Positions 1 to 9,339 of a stretch of DNA of 64,000 nt are shown here, piece after piece. The position numbers were made by a program, and so were the translations under genes. The stretch is from assembly GCA_904381285.1 (NCBI GenBank), contig CAJFII010000003.1:62001-126000 (forward strand). The letters are read 5' to 3'. Within the stretch, counting starts at the first letter, position 1; each line of letters opens with the position of its first letter. The notes below the pieces were generated by a model that saw only the letters and a list, made by a program, of their open reading frames with translations, did no database searches and had not been told where the DNA came from. This DNA comes from an uncultured Clostridia bacterium (lineage in GTDB: Bacteria > Bacillota > Clostridia > TANB77 > CAG-508).

Positions 1-119
1 GGGAAAGTGAAGAAGCTTTAGATGAACATCATAAATCTCCAATGATGAAAGAAATAGCTGAATTAAGAGATAAGTATCATCTTCACATGAGAGTAGAGCA
101 ATTTGTAGAAAGAAAATAA
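1..119 (+). CDS. C-terminal fragment, putative antibiotic biosynthesis monooxygenase (ABM) family protein
   Basis: The gene starts before the window. Reading from base 3 the frame is open for 38 codons to a TAA at 117-119. The tail contains EALDEHHKSPMMKEIAEL and ends near RVEQFVERK, which resembles the C-terminal helix and strand of small ABM-domain (YgiN-type quinol monooxygenase) proteins of about 95 residues. No catalytic residue can be judged from this part, so the family call rests on the tail alone. Confidence 0.5.
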   Translation, partial: ESEEALDEHHKSPMMKEIAELRDKYHLHMRVEQFVERK

Positions 120-151
120 AAGTACAAGTATAATAATAGTGAAATTTATAA

Positions 152-185
152 AAATGTAGATAAAAATTGATTTTATTCTACATTT
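152..185. terminator. Hairpin between the first gene and yebC
   Basis: AAATGTAGATAAAA pairs with TTTTATTCTACATTT around a short loop. No long T tract follows, so it is a weak terminator candidate for the upstream gene or simply an inverted repeat. Confidence 0.35.
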
Positions 186-280
186 AGTAAAAAATACTAC
201 ACAAAATAGAAAATGTGTGATAAAATATTTGAGAATTAAAAAAGAAAACAAATAATAAGAATTAAGAAGGAGGAGAGGAC

Positions 281-1006
281 ATGTCAGGACACTCAAAATG
301 GCATAATATTGCAGCAAAAAAAGGAAAAGCAGATGCAGCAAGAGGAAAAATATTTACAAAATTAGGTAGAGAATTATTAGTAGCAGTTAAGCAAGGTGGT
401 CCAGATCCAGCGGGTAATTCTAAATTAAAAGATGTTATTGCAAAATGTAAGGCAGCAAACATGCCAAATGATACAATTAATAATGCAATAAAAAAAGCAA
501 GTGGAGCTGGTAATTCAGAAAATTATGAAGAAGTAACATATGAAGGTTATGGACCTAATGGTGTTGCAGTTATTGTAGAAGGAAGTACTGATAATAGAAA
601 TAGAACAGCATCAGATGTAAGACATGCCTTTGATAAATGTGGAGGAAATTTAGGAACAACAGGTTGTGTATCATATTTATTTGAAAGAAAAGGAATAATT
701 ATAATAGATAAAACAACAACAGATAAATCAGAAGATGATTTAATGATGCTTGCATTAGAGGCTGGAGCAGAAGATTTTTCTAGTGAAGAAGAATGTTATG
801 AAATTACTACTGCACCAGAAGATTTTTCATCTGTTAGAGAAGCATTAGAAAAAGAAGGAATTGAATTTTTAGAAGCAGAAATACAAAGGGTTCCAAATAC
901 ATATGTAACACTAGATGAAAAAGGTTCTGAAAGAATGCAAAGACTAATTGATATGTTAGAAGATTTAGATGATGTAATGAATGTATATCATAATTGGGAA
1001 GAATAA
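281..1006 (+). CDS. yebC: YebC/PmpR family regulator
   Basis: The 241-residue protein has the usual YebC/TACO1 length and the signature start [10 protein letters not shown], with [10 protein letters not shown] and [14 protein letters not shown] further on. A strong ribosome site (AAGGAGGAGAGGAC) sits directly before the ATG. Family members are cytosolic three-domain proteins described either as DNA-binding regulators or as factors that help ribosomes through difficult stretches; nothing here decides between these roles. The gene is closed by a terminator and stands apart from the spoIIIA operon. Confidence 0.95.
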   Translation: MSGHSKWHNIAAKKGKADAARGKIFTKLGRELLVAVKQGGPDPAGNSKLKDVIAKCKAANMPNDTINNAIKKASGAGNSENYEEVTYEGYGPNGVAVIVEGSTDNRNRTASDVRHAFDKCGGNLGTTGCVSYLFERKGIIIIDKTTTDKSEDDLMMLALEAGAEDFSSEEECYEITTAPEDFSSVREALEKEGIEFLEAEIQRVPNTYVTLDEKGSERMQRLIDMLEDLDDVMNVYHNWEE

Positions 1007-1020
1007 TATAAATTAAATTT

Positions 1021-1057
1021 AAAGAGCAAATGTGAATTTTAGACATTTACTCTTTTT
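1021..1057 (+). terminator. Intrinsic terminator after yebC
   Basis: AAAGAG-c-AAATGT pairs with ACATTT-a-CTCTTT and runs into a T tract. Confidence 0.8.
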
Positions 1058-1071
1058 TTAGTTCTAAAACA

Positions 1072-1109
1072 AAAAGCTATAGCATATATATTAATATGTT
1101 ATAGCTTTT
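1072..1109 (+). terminator. Second hairpin, just upstream of spoIIIAA
   Basis: AAAAGCTATAGCATAT pairs with ATATGTTATAGCTTTT. It ends about 20 bases before the TTG start of spoIIIAA, so it may back up the yebC terminator or lie in the spoIIIA leader. Confidence 0.5.
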
Positions 1110-1129
1110 ATGGTTAAGGAGGACAAACA

Positions 1130-2081
1130 TTGCTAAATTTAAATGAAATATTATCATATTTTCCAAGAAGAATTGCAAATGAAATTAATAAAAAAATGTT
1201 ACAAGATAAAAACCAAGAAAGTATAAATCTTTTAGAAGAAATTAGGGTAAGGGCATCTAAACCAGTTATATTGAAGTATACAAATTTAGAACAAGTTTTA
1301 GATAATTTAATAGTAACACAAGAAGAAGTATTAGAAATATTACAACATATATGTAACAATTCTATTTATTCTTATCAAAACCAAATATGTAATGGATATA
1401 TTACATTAAAAGGAGGACATAGAGTAGGTATTACTGGAAGTGTAGTTATGACTGATGAAAAAATAACCAACATAAATTATATAGCAAGTTTGAATTTTAG
1501 AATATCTAAACAAATAATTGGAGCAAGCAATAGAATACTAAAACATGTCTTAAATATCGAAGAAAACAGTGTATATAACACACTTATTATTTCTCCACCA
1601 GGTGCACGGGAAAACTACAATGCTTCGTGACTTAGTAAGAAAAATAAGTAATGGTATGGAACAGATAAATTATAAAGGAATAACAGTAGGCTTAATAGAT
1701 GAAAGAGGAGAAATAGCTTCCATGTATAAAGGAATTCCTCAAAATGAAGTTGGAATAAGAACAGATGTGCTTGATAATGTGCCTAAATGGATTGGAATGC
1801 AAATGATGATACGTTCAATGTCTCCACAAGTTATAGTGGCAGATGAAATTGGAAACAAAAAAGATGTGGAAGCTATAAATTATGCTGTATGTTGTGGAAT
1901 TAAAGGGATTTTTACAGTACATGGAAAAAATATGGAAGATATAAAATTAAATCCTGAAATATCTAAGTTAATAAATACACATGTTTTTGAAAGATTAATT
2001 TTCTTAGAAGAAAAGAGAAAAGGTGAAATAGATAAAGTATACAATTTAAATAAAATAAATTTAGAATATATATTGGCATAA
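1130..2081 (+). CDS. spoIIIAA: Stage III sporulation protein AA (secretion ATPase), read through a +1 shift at CGG
   Basis: SpoIIIAA is the AAA-type ATPase of the SpoIIIA-SpoIIQ channel between mother cell and forespore, related to type II/IV secretion ATPases. The start is TTG at 1130 after AAGGAGG. The N-terminal frame runs to the P-loop, where SPPGA is followed by codon CGG (1607-1609). Dropping C1607 gives PPGAGKTTMLRDL and the rest of the ATPase, including the Walker B stretch VIVADEIG, ending at TAA 2081. The joined product is 316 residues, near the usual length of about 307. Without the shift the ribosome stops a few codons later, inside the Walker A motif. First gene of the operon. 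Confidence 0.93.
1607..1610 (+). other. CGGG recoding site in spoIIIAA
   Basis: Codon 160 in frame is CGG after GCA. Skipping C1607 gives GGG, the glycine of the Walker A motif (G-A-G-K-T), and opens the downstream frame. Confidence 0.85.
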
Positions 2082-2133
2082 AATAGTTCTAAAAAATGTA
2101 CAAGCTGAATATATATATATAAAGAGGTTTAAT

Positions 2134-2644
2134 ATGTTAATAATAAAATTCATAAGTTTAGGAATTATATTAATTCTTAGCTCATATGCAGGAATAATAT
2201 TATCAAATAAATATAAAAACAGGTTAATAGAATTAAAAGAAATAAAAAAAGGATTAAATATATTTGAAACAAAAATAAAATATACATATGAGCCTGTGCC
2301 GGAAATTTTTAAAGAAATTTCAGATAATTTAATAAGTAATATCGGAGACATTTTTAAAAATGCAAGCAATAAAATGGATAAAGATACAGCTAAAGATTCG
2401 TGGATACAGGCAATAGAAGAATCAAAAACGAATATGAAAAAAGAAGATTTGGAAGTAATAAAAGATTTAGGAAAACTTTTGGGTAAAACAGATATTGAGG
2501 GTCAAATAAGTCAAATAGAACTAACAGATAAATTCTTAGATACAAATATAGAAAATGCGGAAAAAGAATATATAAAAAATAATAAACTATATAAGACATT
2601 ACGGTGTTGTTTCCGGACTTGCATTAGTTATTGTTCTTATATAA
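2134..2644 (+). CDS. spoIIIAB: Stage III sporulation protein AB, read through a +1 shift at CGG
   Basis: SpoIIIAB is a membrane protein of the SpoIIIA complex, related to GspF-type secretion platform proteins. It has an N-terminal membrane segment (about residues 3-22) and a cytosolic helical region. The family has a C-terminal hydrophobic segment. In frame the gene reads CGG at 2602-2604 and then a polar, Cys-rich tail. Skipping C2602 gives LGVVSGLALVIVLI followed by TAA at 2642-2644, as expected. The joined length of 169 residues matches the usual 170 or so. It lies between spoIIIAA and spoIIIAC. Confidence 0.9.
2602..2605 (+). other. CGGT recoding site in spoIIIAB
   Basis: In-frame CGG after TTA. 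Skipping C2602 gives GGT and restores the C-terminal membrane segment. Confidence 0.83.
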
Positions 2645-2666
2645 AAATGAAACAAAGGAGAAGATT

Positions 2667-2861
2667 ATGGATATTAACTTACTTTTTAAAATAGCAGCAA
2701 TTGGAATTTTAGTTGCAGTTTTACATCAAGTTTTGGTGAGAGCTGGAAGAGAAGACCAAGCAATGATGACAACTTTAGCAGGATTAGTAATAGTTCTTAC
2801 GATGGTAATAAAAGAGATAAGTACATTATTTGAATCGGTTAGAACATTATTTAATTTATAG
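2667..2861 (+). CDS. spoIIIAC: Stage III sporulation protein AC
   Basis: A small 64-residue membrane protein with two hydrophobic segments. The ATG at 2667 is chosen because AAAGGAG lies directly before it and because the family starts MDINLLFKIAAIG; upstream in-frame codons would overlap spoIIIAB. It is a component of the mother-cell membrane platform of the SpoIIIA channel, located between spoIIIAB and spoIIIAD. Confidence 0.93.
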   Translation: MDINLLFKIAAIGILVAVLHQVLVRAGREDQAMMTTLAGLVIVLTMVIKEISTLFESVRTLFNL

Positions 2862-2876
2862 TTTTAAGAGGTAATT

Positions 2877-3263
2877 ATGGATATTATAAAAATAGTGGGT
2901 ATAGCTTTTGTAACACTAATAATAGTTATAATTTTAAGACAGTACAAGCCTGAATTTGCTGTATATGCTTCGATGTTAGGTGGAGCAATTATTATATTAT
3001 TAAGTTTAGGAAAACTAGAAGGAATTGTTAATCTGTTAGAAAATCTTGCTTCTAAAACAGCAATTAATGGAGAATTTTTAGCGATTTTAATAAAAATTAC
3101 AGGAATAGCATTTTTAACAGAATTTGCAACAAGTGTATGTAAAGATTCAGGAGAAACTGCAATAGCTAATAAAGTAGATTTAGGAGGAAAAATTATTATT
3201 ATAGCTATATCAATTCCTATAATTTCACAGTTATTAGAAACAGTAATAAAAATATTACCATAG
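2877..3263 (+). CDS. spoIIIAD: Stage III sporulation protein AD
   Basis: The 128-residue protein has about four membrane segments and the usual SpoIIIAD features, for example RQYKPEFAVYASMLGGAI near residue 22 and a C-terminal hydrophobic stretch ending near IISQLLETVIKILP. AAGAGG precedes the ATG and the gap to spoIIIAC is 15 bases. It acts in the membrane platform of the SpoIIIA-SpoIIQ channel. Confidence 0.93.
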   Translation: MDIIKIVGIAFVTLIIVIILRQYKPEFAVYASMLGGAIIILLSLGKLEGIVNLLENLASKTAINGEFLAILIKITGIAFLTEFATSVCKDSGETAIANKVDLGGKIIIIAISIPIISQLLETVIKILP

Positions 3264-3290
3264 AATTGATGTAGCTAGAAAGGATATGTA

Positions 3291-4446
3291 ATGCTAAAGA
3301 CAAAAATAATAAAGATAATAATAATATTTTTATTAATAAGTAGCTTATCTAATATATCATTAGCAACACAAGAAGAAATATTAGAAAGTCAATCAGAAAC
3401 ACTAAATATAAAAGGATTTGTTGAAGAGGCTAATAAATATACAGAAGATGTTTTTACAGGAATAGATACAAATGATTTAATAAATGATGCAATAAAGGGT
3501 GAAATTGATAATAAAACTCTAATAGATAAAATTTTAAACATATTTGGAAAAGAAATAAAACAAACTTTGAGGATAATACGGAAGTATTATTGTCATTATT
3601 GTAATACATAGTATTTTAAAAAGTGTAAGCGAAAACCTAGAAAATAAAAGTATCTCACAAATTACTTATTATGTACAGTATATATTAATTGTAACTTTAA
3701 TTATGAGTAATTTTTCAGACATTATTAATCTGGCAAAAAATACAATTCAAAATTTGGTAGGTTTTTCACAAAGTTTAATACCTATTCTAATAACTTTAAT
3801 GATGACAACAGGAAGTATTACATCAGCAAGTGTGGTACAACCAATTCTACTTTTCTTAATAACATTTATTGGAAATATAATAACTACATTTTTATTACCA
3901 TTAATATTAATAGGAACAGCACTTGGAATAGTTTCAAAAGTATCAGATAAAGTGCAAATTAATAAATTATCAAAATACTTTAAAAGTAGCACAGTATGGA
4001 TTTTAGGAATTGTATTAACATTATTTGTTGGAGTACTTTCATTAGAGGGAAGTCTTACAAGTAGTGTAGATGGAGTTACAGCTAAAACTGCAAAAGCAGC
4101 AGTATCAAACTTTATACCAGTAGTTGGTAAAATTTTGGGAGATGCAGTAGATACAGTAATTGGTTGTAGTAACATTTTGAAAAATGCAGTTGGTATTGTG
4201 GGTGTTATTGTAATAATTGGTATATGTGCACTTCCTATTATAAAGCTGACCATATTAATGGCTACATATTATATAGCCTCAGCAATTTGCGAACCGATTG
4301 CTGATGAAAAAATTATTTCTTTATTATCACAAATAGGAGATACTTTCAAGATTCTGCTTGCAATGCTTATCACAGTATCTGTAATGTTAATAATAGGAAT
4401 AACCTTAGTAATAAAAATATCTAATAGTGGACTAATGTATAGATAG
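3291..4446 (+). CDS. spoIIIAE: Stage III sporulation protein AE, read through a +1 shift at CGG
   Basis: SpoIIIAE is the large polytopic membrane subunit of the channel. The product starts with a signal-like segment (KIIIIFLLISSLSNISLA) and a soluble region. In frame the ribosome reads CGG at 3579-3581 and stops at 3611. Skipping C3579 gives GSIIVIIVIHSILKSVSENL and then several hydrophobic segments, ending at 4446. The joined protein is 384 residues, close to the usual 399. The second half has no plausible start of its own near the break, and its hydrophobic sequence continues the first half directly. Confidence 0.9.
3579..3582 (+). other. CGGA recoding site in spoIIIAE
   Basis: In-frame CGG after ATA. 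Skipping C3579 gives GGA and opens 289 further codons. Confidence 0.85.
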
Positions 4447-4459
4447 GTTGTGATGTTAT

Positions 4460-5101
4460 TTGATTGAATGGATGAGCACTTGGGCAGAACAAATTATTGT
4501 AGCAGTAATTATTGCTGGAATTATAGAAATGATATTGCCTAAAGGAAATAATAAAAAATATGTAAAAGCTATAATTGGTGTATATATATTATTTACGATA
4601 ATTTCACCAGTTATAAGTAAAATAACGAATATAGATTTTCAAGATATAGATTATGAAGAATATTTTAAACAAACAGAAACATATCAAACAATGTCGCAAG
4701 ATTTATCAAATAATAATGATAAATCTGTAGAAGAAATCTACATTAGCAATTTAAAACAAGATATGAAAAACAAATTACAAGAAAAAGGATATATAGCTGA
4801 AAATATTGAAGTGGATATTGAACTAAAAGATGAAGCAAATTATGGGAAAGTTAATAAAATTATATTAAGTGTATATAAAAATGAAGAAACTAATGATGAT
4901 GTTTCTAAAGATACAAGCACAAATACGATATCTATTAATAAAATAGAAGAAGTAAAAATAGGAAACAATGTAAATAATGTAAATACAAATATACAAATAA
5001 AAAAAGGTGAAATAAAGAATAGTGAAAAAAACGAAATAAAAGAATATCTATCTGGAGTTTATGAAATTAATAAGAAGAATATTAAAATTAATGAAAATTA
5101 G
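4460..5101 (+). CDS. spoIIIAF: Stage III sporulation protein AF
   Basis: The 213-residue protein starts at TTG 4460 with IEWMSTWAEQIIVAVIIAG. Two membrane segments (about residues 10-26 and 36-54) are followed by a long soluble domain facing the intermembrane space, where SpoIIIAF is predicted to form a ring. It follows spoIIIAE by 13 bases and has no frame break. Confidence 0.9.
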   Translation: MIEWMSTWAEQIIVAVIIAGIIEMILPKGNNKKYVKAIIGVYILFTIISPVISKITNIDFQDIDYEEYFKQTETYQTMSQDLSNNNDKSVEEIYISNLKQDMKNKLQEKGYIAENIEVDIELKDEANYGKVNKIILSVYKNEETNDDVSKDTSTNTISINKIEEVKIGNNVNNVNTNIQIKKGEIKNSEKNEIKEYLSGVYEINKKNIKINEN

Positions 5102-5131
5102 ACAATTCAAAAGATAAAAAGGAGGATACAT

Positions 5132-5753
5132 ATGTTTAAAGAAAAAATAAAATCATTAATGCTTAAGGAGAACAGTAAAGATAGTAAAAAAAAGATAGAG
5201 AACATAGTTGTATTTATTGTTATCCTTATTATTACAGTAATTGCTATTAATAGTATTTGGAATGGAAAAGAAGAGACATCAAAAAATCAAGATACTAAAG
5301 TAGATACAACAAAACAACTAGCAACTGCTAATAATACAAGTAGCAATAATAATGATGAAACTACAATAGAAAAAGAACTAGAAACGATTTTATCTAATAT
5401 CGAAGGAGTTGGTAAAGTTAAAGTTTTAATTACATATTCACAAAGTAGTGAAGTAGTTGCAATGTATAATGAAAATAGTAAAAACAGTCAAGTAGAAGAA
5501 AAAGATTCAGGACGGAGGTGTTAGAACAACTACACAAACTGATTCATCAAAAGAGGTAGTATATAAAGAGGAAAATGGTGAATCAGTACCAGTAACACAA
5601 AAAATAATAGAGCCTAAAATAGAGGGCGCTATTATAACAGCGAGTGGGGCTGGAAATGGGACTGTAAAAAGTAATATAGTGCAAGCCGTTGAAGCGGTAA
5701 CAGGTCTTCAAGCACATAAGATACAGGTGTTTGAGATGAAAAAAGAGCAGTAG
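5132..5753 (+). CDS. spoIIIAG: Stage III sporulation protein AG, read through a +1 shift at CGG
   Basis: SpoIIIAG forms a large ring in the space between mother cell and forespore. One membrane segment lies near residues 25-44, then a Ser/Thr/Asn-rich linker and the ring-building domain (IEGVGKVKVLITYS). In frame, codon CGG (5513-5515) follows DSG and a stop comes three codons later. Skipping C5513 gives GGVRTTTQTDSS and continues to TAG 5753, including GAIITASGAGN. The joined length is 206 residues, in the family range. GGAGG precedes the ATG. Confidence 0.92.
5513..5516 (+). other. CGGA recoding site in spoIIIAG
   Basis: In-frame CGG after GGA. Skipping C5513 gives GGA GGT and 80 more codons, counting the stop. 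Confidence 0.85.
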
Positions 5754-5770
5754 ATAAAAAGGAGGATAAT

Positions 5771-6418
5771 ATGAAAATATTAAAGAAAAATCAGTTAGCA
5801 ATTTTAGTAATTGCATTAATGCTTGTTACAGCAGGTTATTTAAATTATACAGCGAGTAATGACTCTGTAAGTACAGGAGCAAATGTAGTTGGGCAAGAGC
5901 AATATGCAGCAATTGGAGATGCTACTTTAGTAAATAGTGGAGAATTAATAGAAGAAAATGATAAACAAAATATTATAAATACGATAAATAATGCTAATAA
6001 TGAAACTACAAATGTATCTACTAATACAATTCAAGAAAGTACAACAGATGTAACACAAGTAAGTACAGGAACAGACGATTATTTTCAAAATTCAAAGCTA
6101 GAAAGAGAAAAAATGTATTCTCAAATGTTAGAAACATATCAAAAATTATTAGAAAGTACAAGTATTTCACAAGAACAAAAAGCAATATCTGAACAAGAAA
6201 TAACAAAAATTAATCAAACAAAAAATGCTATTATGATAGCTGAAAATCTAATATCTACAAAAGGATTTTCTGATTCAGTAATTTTTGTAAATGGTGATAG
6301 TGTTAGTGTTGTTATAAAAGCGGAAGCATTACAGCAAGAACAAATAGCACAAATACAGAACATTATTTCAAGAGAATTAAAAGTTGATGTGACTAATATA
6401 CATATTAGCAATAAGTAA
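5771..6418 (+). CDS. spoIIIAH: Stage III sporulation protein AH
   Basis: The 215-residue protein has an N-terminal membrane anchor (about residues 9-26) and a C-terminal domain containing TKGFSDSVIFVNGDSVSVVI, typical of SpoIIIAH, which binds SpoIIQ of the forespore across the gap. A linker rich in Asn and Thr joins them. AAGGAGGATAAT precedes the ATG. Last gene of the operon. Confidence 0.93.
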   Translation: MKILKKNQLAILVIALMLVTAGYLNYTASNDSVSTGANVVGQEQYAAIGDATLVNSGELIEENDKQNIINTINNANNETTNVSTNTIQESTTDVTQVSTGTDDYFQNSKLEREKMYSQMLETYQKLLESTSISQEQKAISEQEITKINQTKNAIMIAENLISTKGFSDSVIFVNGDSVSVVIKAEALQQEQIAQIQNIISRELKVDVTNIHISNK

Positions 6419-6446
6419 AAATATATTATTGTGATGTAAATAAATC

Positions 6447-6475
6447 TTGTTAATTTTTTTGTTATTTGATATAAT
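6447..6475 (+). promoter_or_regulatory. Promoter of priA
   Basis: TTGTTA (6447-6452), 17 bases, TATAAT (6470-6475), 30 bases before the priA start. Confidence 0.7.
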
Positions 6476-6504
6476 TTGTACAAACAAAATATGGAGAAGA
6501 AAAA

Positions 6505-8746
6505 ATGGTAGCAGAAGTTATAATAAATAGTACAGTTAAAAATTTAAATAAAACCTTTGATTATAATATACCAGCAGAAATTGCTGGTATTATTAAAGTT
6601 GGAGACAGAATTCTTGTACCATTTGGAAATGCAAAAAAATTAGAAGAGGGGTTTGTAGTAGGTTTTAAAGAAAAATCTGAATATAAAGTTAAAGATATTG
6701 TAGCTATTCAAGAAGGATTTAATTTAAAAGAAGAGCAGATAGAACTGGCTAAATGGATGGCAAGGAGATATTTTTGTAATGTATCTGATTGTATAAAAAT
6801 GATGTTGCCACCTGGAACAACAACTAAAATACTAGATAATAGAGTTAAAGAGAAAAACTTAAATTTTGTATATTTAAAGAAAGAAAATGAAGAAATAGAC
6901 TTTTTAATAGAAACAAAAAAATTAAAATCAGAAAAACAAATAAGGACATTAAAATTTTTACAAGAAAATGATGGAGTACTAATAAGTGATTTAGAGTTAT
7001 TTGCAGATGTATCAAGAGCAATTATTAATACTTTAGAAAAAAATGGCTATATAGAAATTATAGAAAAGCAGGTTTATAGAAATCCATTTATAAATAAAAA
7101 ACTTAAAAGAGATACAGATTTGGAATTAACAGATGAACAAAAAATAGCATATAATAGCATATCAAGTTGTATTCAAAATAATGAATTTAGAGAATTTCTA
7201 ATTTATGGAATTACAGGGTCTCGGAAAAACAGAAGTTTATTTACAATTAATACGTAAGGCATTGGAACAAAATAAATCTGCTATTATGTTAGTTCCAGAA
7301 ATCTCATTAACTCCACAAATGGTAGATAGATTTATTGCAAGATTTGGACAAGATACTATTGCAGTATTACATAGCAAATTATCTGTTGGAGAAAGATATG
7401 ATCAATGGCAAAAAATAAAAAGAAATGAAGCTAAAATAGTTATAGGTGCAAGATCAGCAATATTTGCACCAGTAAATAATTTAGGATTAATTATTATTGA
7501 TGAAGAACATGATGATTCATATAAATCTGAAATGCCACCAAGGTATAATGCAAAAGAAATATCTAGATATATAGCGTTTAAAAAGAATATACCATTAATA
7601 TTAGGAAGTGCTACACCTGATATTAATACATTCTATAAAGCACAAAATGGTGAAATAGAGTTTTTAAAATTAACAAAACGTGCTAATAATTCAAAATTAC
7701 CAAAGGTAGAAGTTGTTGATTTAAGAGATGAACTAATAAATGGAAATAAAACGATGATTAGTAGGAAACTATATAATTCAATTTGTGCTAATCTAGAAAA
7801 TAAAAAACAGACAATATTGTTTTTAAATAGACGAGGTTTTTCTACGTTTATTATGTGTAGAAACTGTGGTTATACTGTTAAGTGTAAAAATTGTAATATT
7901 ACTTTAACATATCATAGAAAAGAAAATAAATTGAAATGTCATTATTGTGGTTATGAACAAGAAAATGTATTAGTATGTCCAGAATGTGGAAGTAGTAAAA
8001 TTAAATATTTTGGCACAGGCACACAAAAATTAGAAGAGCAAATAAATAAGATGTTCCCGAAAGCTTCTACAATTAGAATGGATATAGATACTGTGTCAAA
8101 GAAAAATTCGCATGAAGAAATATTAAATAAATTTAGAAATGATAATATAGATATTTTAATAGGAACGCAAATGGTAGTAAAGGGACATCATTTTCCTAAT
8201 GTAACATTAGTTGGTGTTATTGCAGCAGATAGTAGCTTGAATATGGAAGATTATAGAGCAAATGAAAAGACATTTCAAATTTTGACACAAGTAGCAGGTC
8301 GAGCTGGAAGAGAAAATTTACCAGGGAACGTTATTATACAAACATATAATCCAGATAGTTTTAGTATAGAATGTTCTAAAAAACAGGATTACGATATGTT
8401 CTACAATACAGAGATAAAATTAAGAAAACAATTGAATTATCCGCCTTTTTGCGATATAATATTATTTGGAATTAGCCAAAGTGATGAACAAATAGTAGAA
8501 AATGTATCAAATAAAATATATAATATTCTTTTAGACAAAGTAAAAGATTTAAATAATATAAATTTGTATAAACCTAGACCAGCACCTATTGATAAAATAA
8601 AAAATAGATTTCGTTATAGGGTTATATTAAAAGGAAAATTTAACAATGAGATTATTGAAATAATAAATGATACATTACAAGAGATATATAAATATAATAC
8701 AAAAGCGAGAGTTATTGTAGATGTAAATCCTACAAATATGATGTAA
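6505..8746 (+). CDS. priA: Primosomal protein N' (PriA helicase), read through a +1 shift at CGG
   Basis: PriA is the 3'-5' helicase that restarts stalled replication forks. The N-terminal DNA-binding part runs to YGITGS. In frame the next codon is CGG (7222-7224) and a stop follows at 7257. Skipping C7222 gives the Walker A motif GSGKTEVYLQL and the rest of the helicase: IIDEEHD, the zinc-binding region with paired cysteines (CRNCGYTVKCKNC, CHYCGYE, CPECGS) and GRAGRE. The joined product is 746 residues, a normal length. The second frame cannot be an independent gene because its first residues are the P-loop itself. Followed by def and fmt, a common order. Confidence 0.95.
7222..7225 (+). 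other. CGGA recoding site in priA
   Basis: In-frame CGG after TCT. Skipping C7222 gives the invariant P-loop glycine before Lys-Thr. Confidence 0.88.
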
Positions 8747-8784
8747 AAAATATTTTTAAAAAGTATTAAGGGGGAAAAATAAAA

Positions 8785-9264
8785 ATGGCTATTAGAATAA
8801 TAAGAGAAGAAGGAGACGAAATTTTAAAAAAAATATCTAAACCAGTAGATGTAATCGATGATAAAATAAAAGAGCTAGTAAAAGATATGTTAGAAACAAT
8901 GCACCATTATAATGGAGTTGGAATTGCAGCTGTACAAGTTGGCATATTAAAAAGAGTTATTGTAATTCATACTGATTATGAAAAAGAAGAGCCTATCGTA
9001 CTAATTAATCCAGAAATCATAGAACAAAAAGGAGAACAAACAGTAGAAGAAGGTTGTTTAAGTTTTCCAAATAAGTTTGCAAAAGTAATAAGACCAGAAG
9101 AGGTAACTGTTGAAGCACTAGATGAAAATGGCAAGAAATTTAAAATAACTGGTAAAGGGTTGCTTGCACAAGCTTTATCTCATGAAATAGATCATTTAAA
9201 TGGAGAAGTGTTTATAGATAAAATATTGCCAGGTACTTTAGAATATGTAGCTCCAGAGGAATAA
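8785..9264 (+). CDS. def: Peptide deformylase
   Basis: The 159-residue enzyme removes the formyl group from new proteins. All three motifs are present: GVGIAAVQVG (Val where Pro is usual), EEGCLSFP with the metal-binding Cys, and HEIDHLNG with two metal-binding His and the catalytic Glu. It lies between priA and fmt, its partner in formyl-methionine metabolism. Confidence 0.97.
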   Translation: MAIRIIREEGDEILKKISKPVDVIDDKIKELVKDMLETMHHYNGVGIAAVQVGILKRVIVIHTDYEKEEPIVLINPEIIEQKGEQTVEEGCLSFPNKFAKVIRPEEVTVEALDENGKKFKITGKGLLAQALSHEIDHLNGEVFIDKILPGTLEYVAPEE

Positions 9265-9339
9265 GAGATGTAGACATCTATAAAGTAAAAATACAGGAAA
9301 ATCAAGTAATTGATAAATTATACTTTAAGGAGGTAATCA

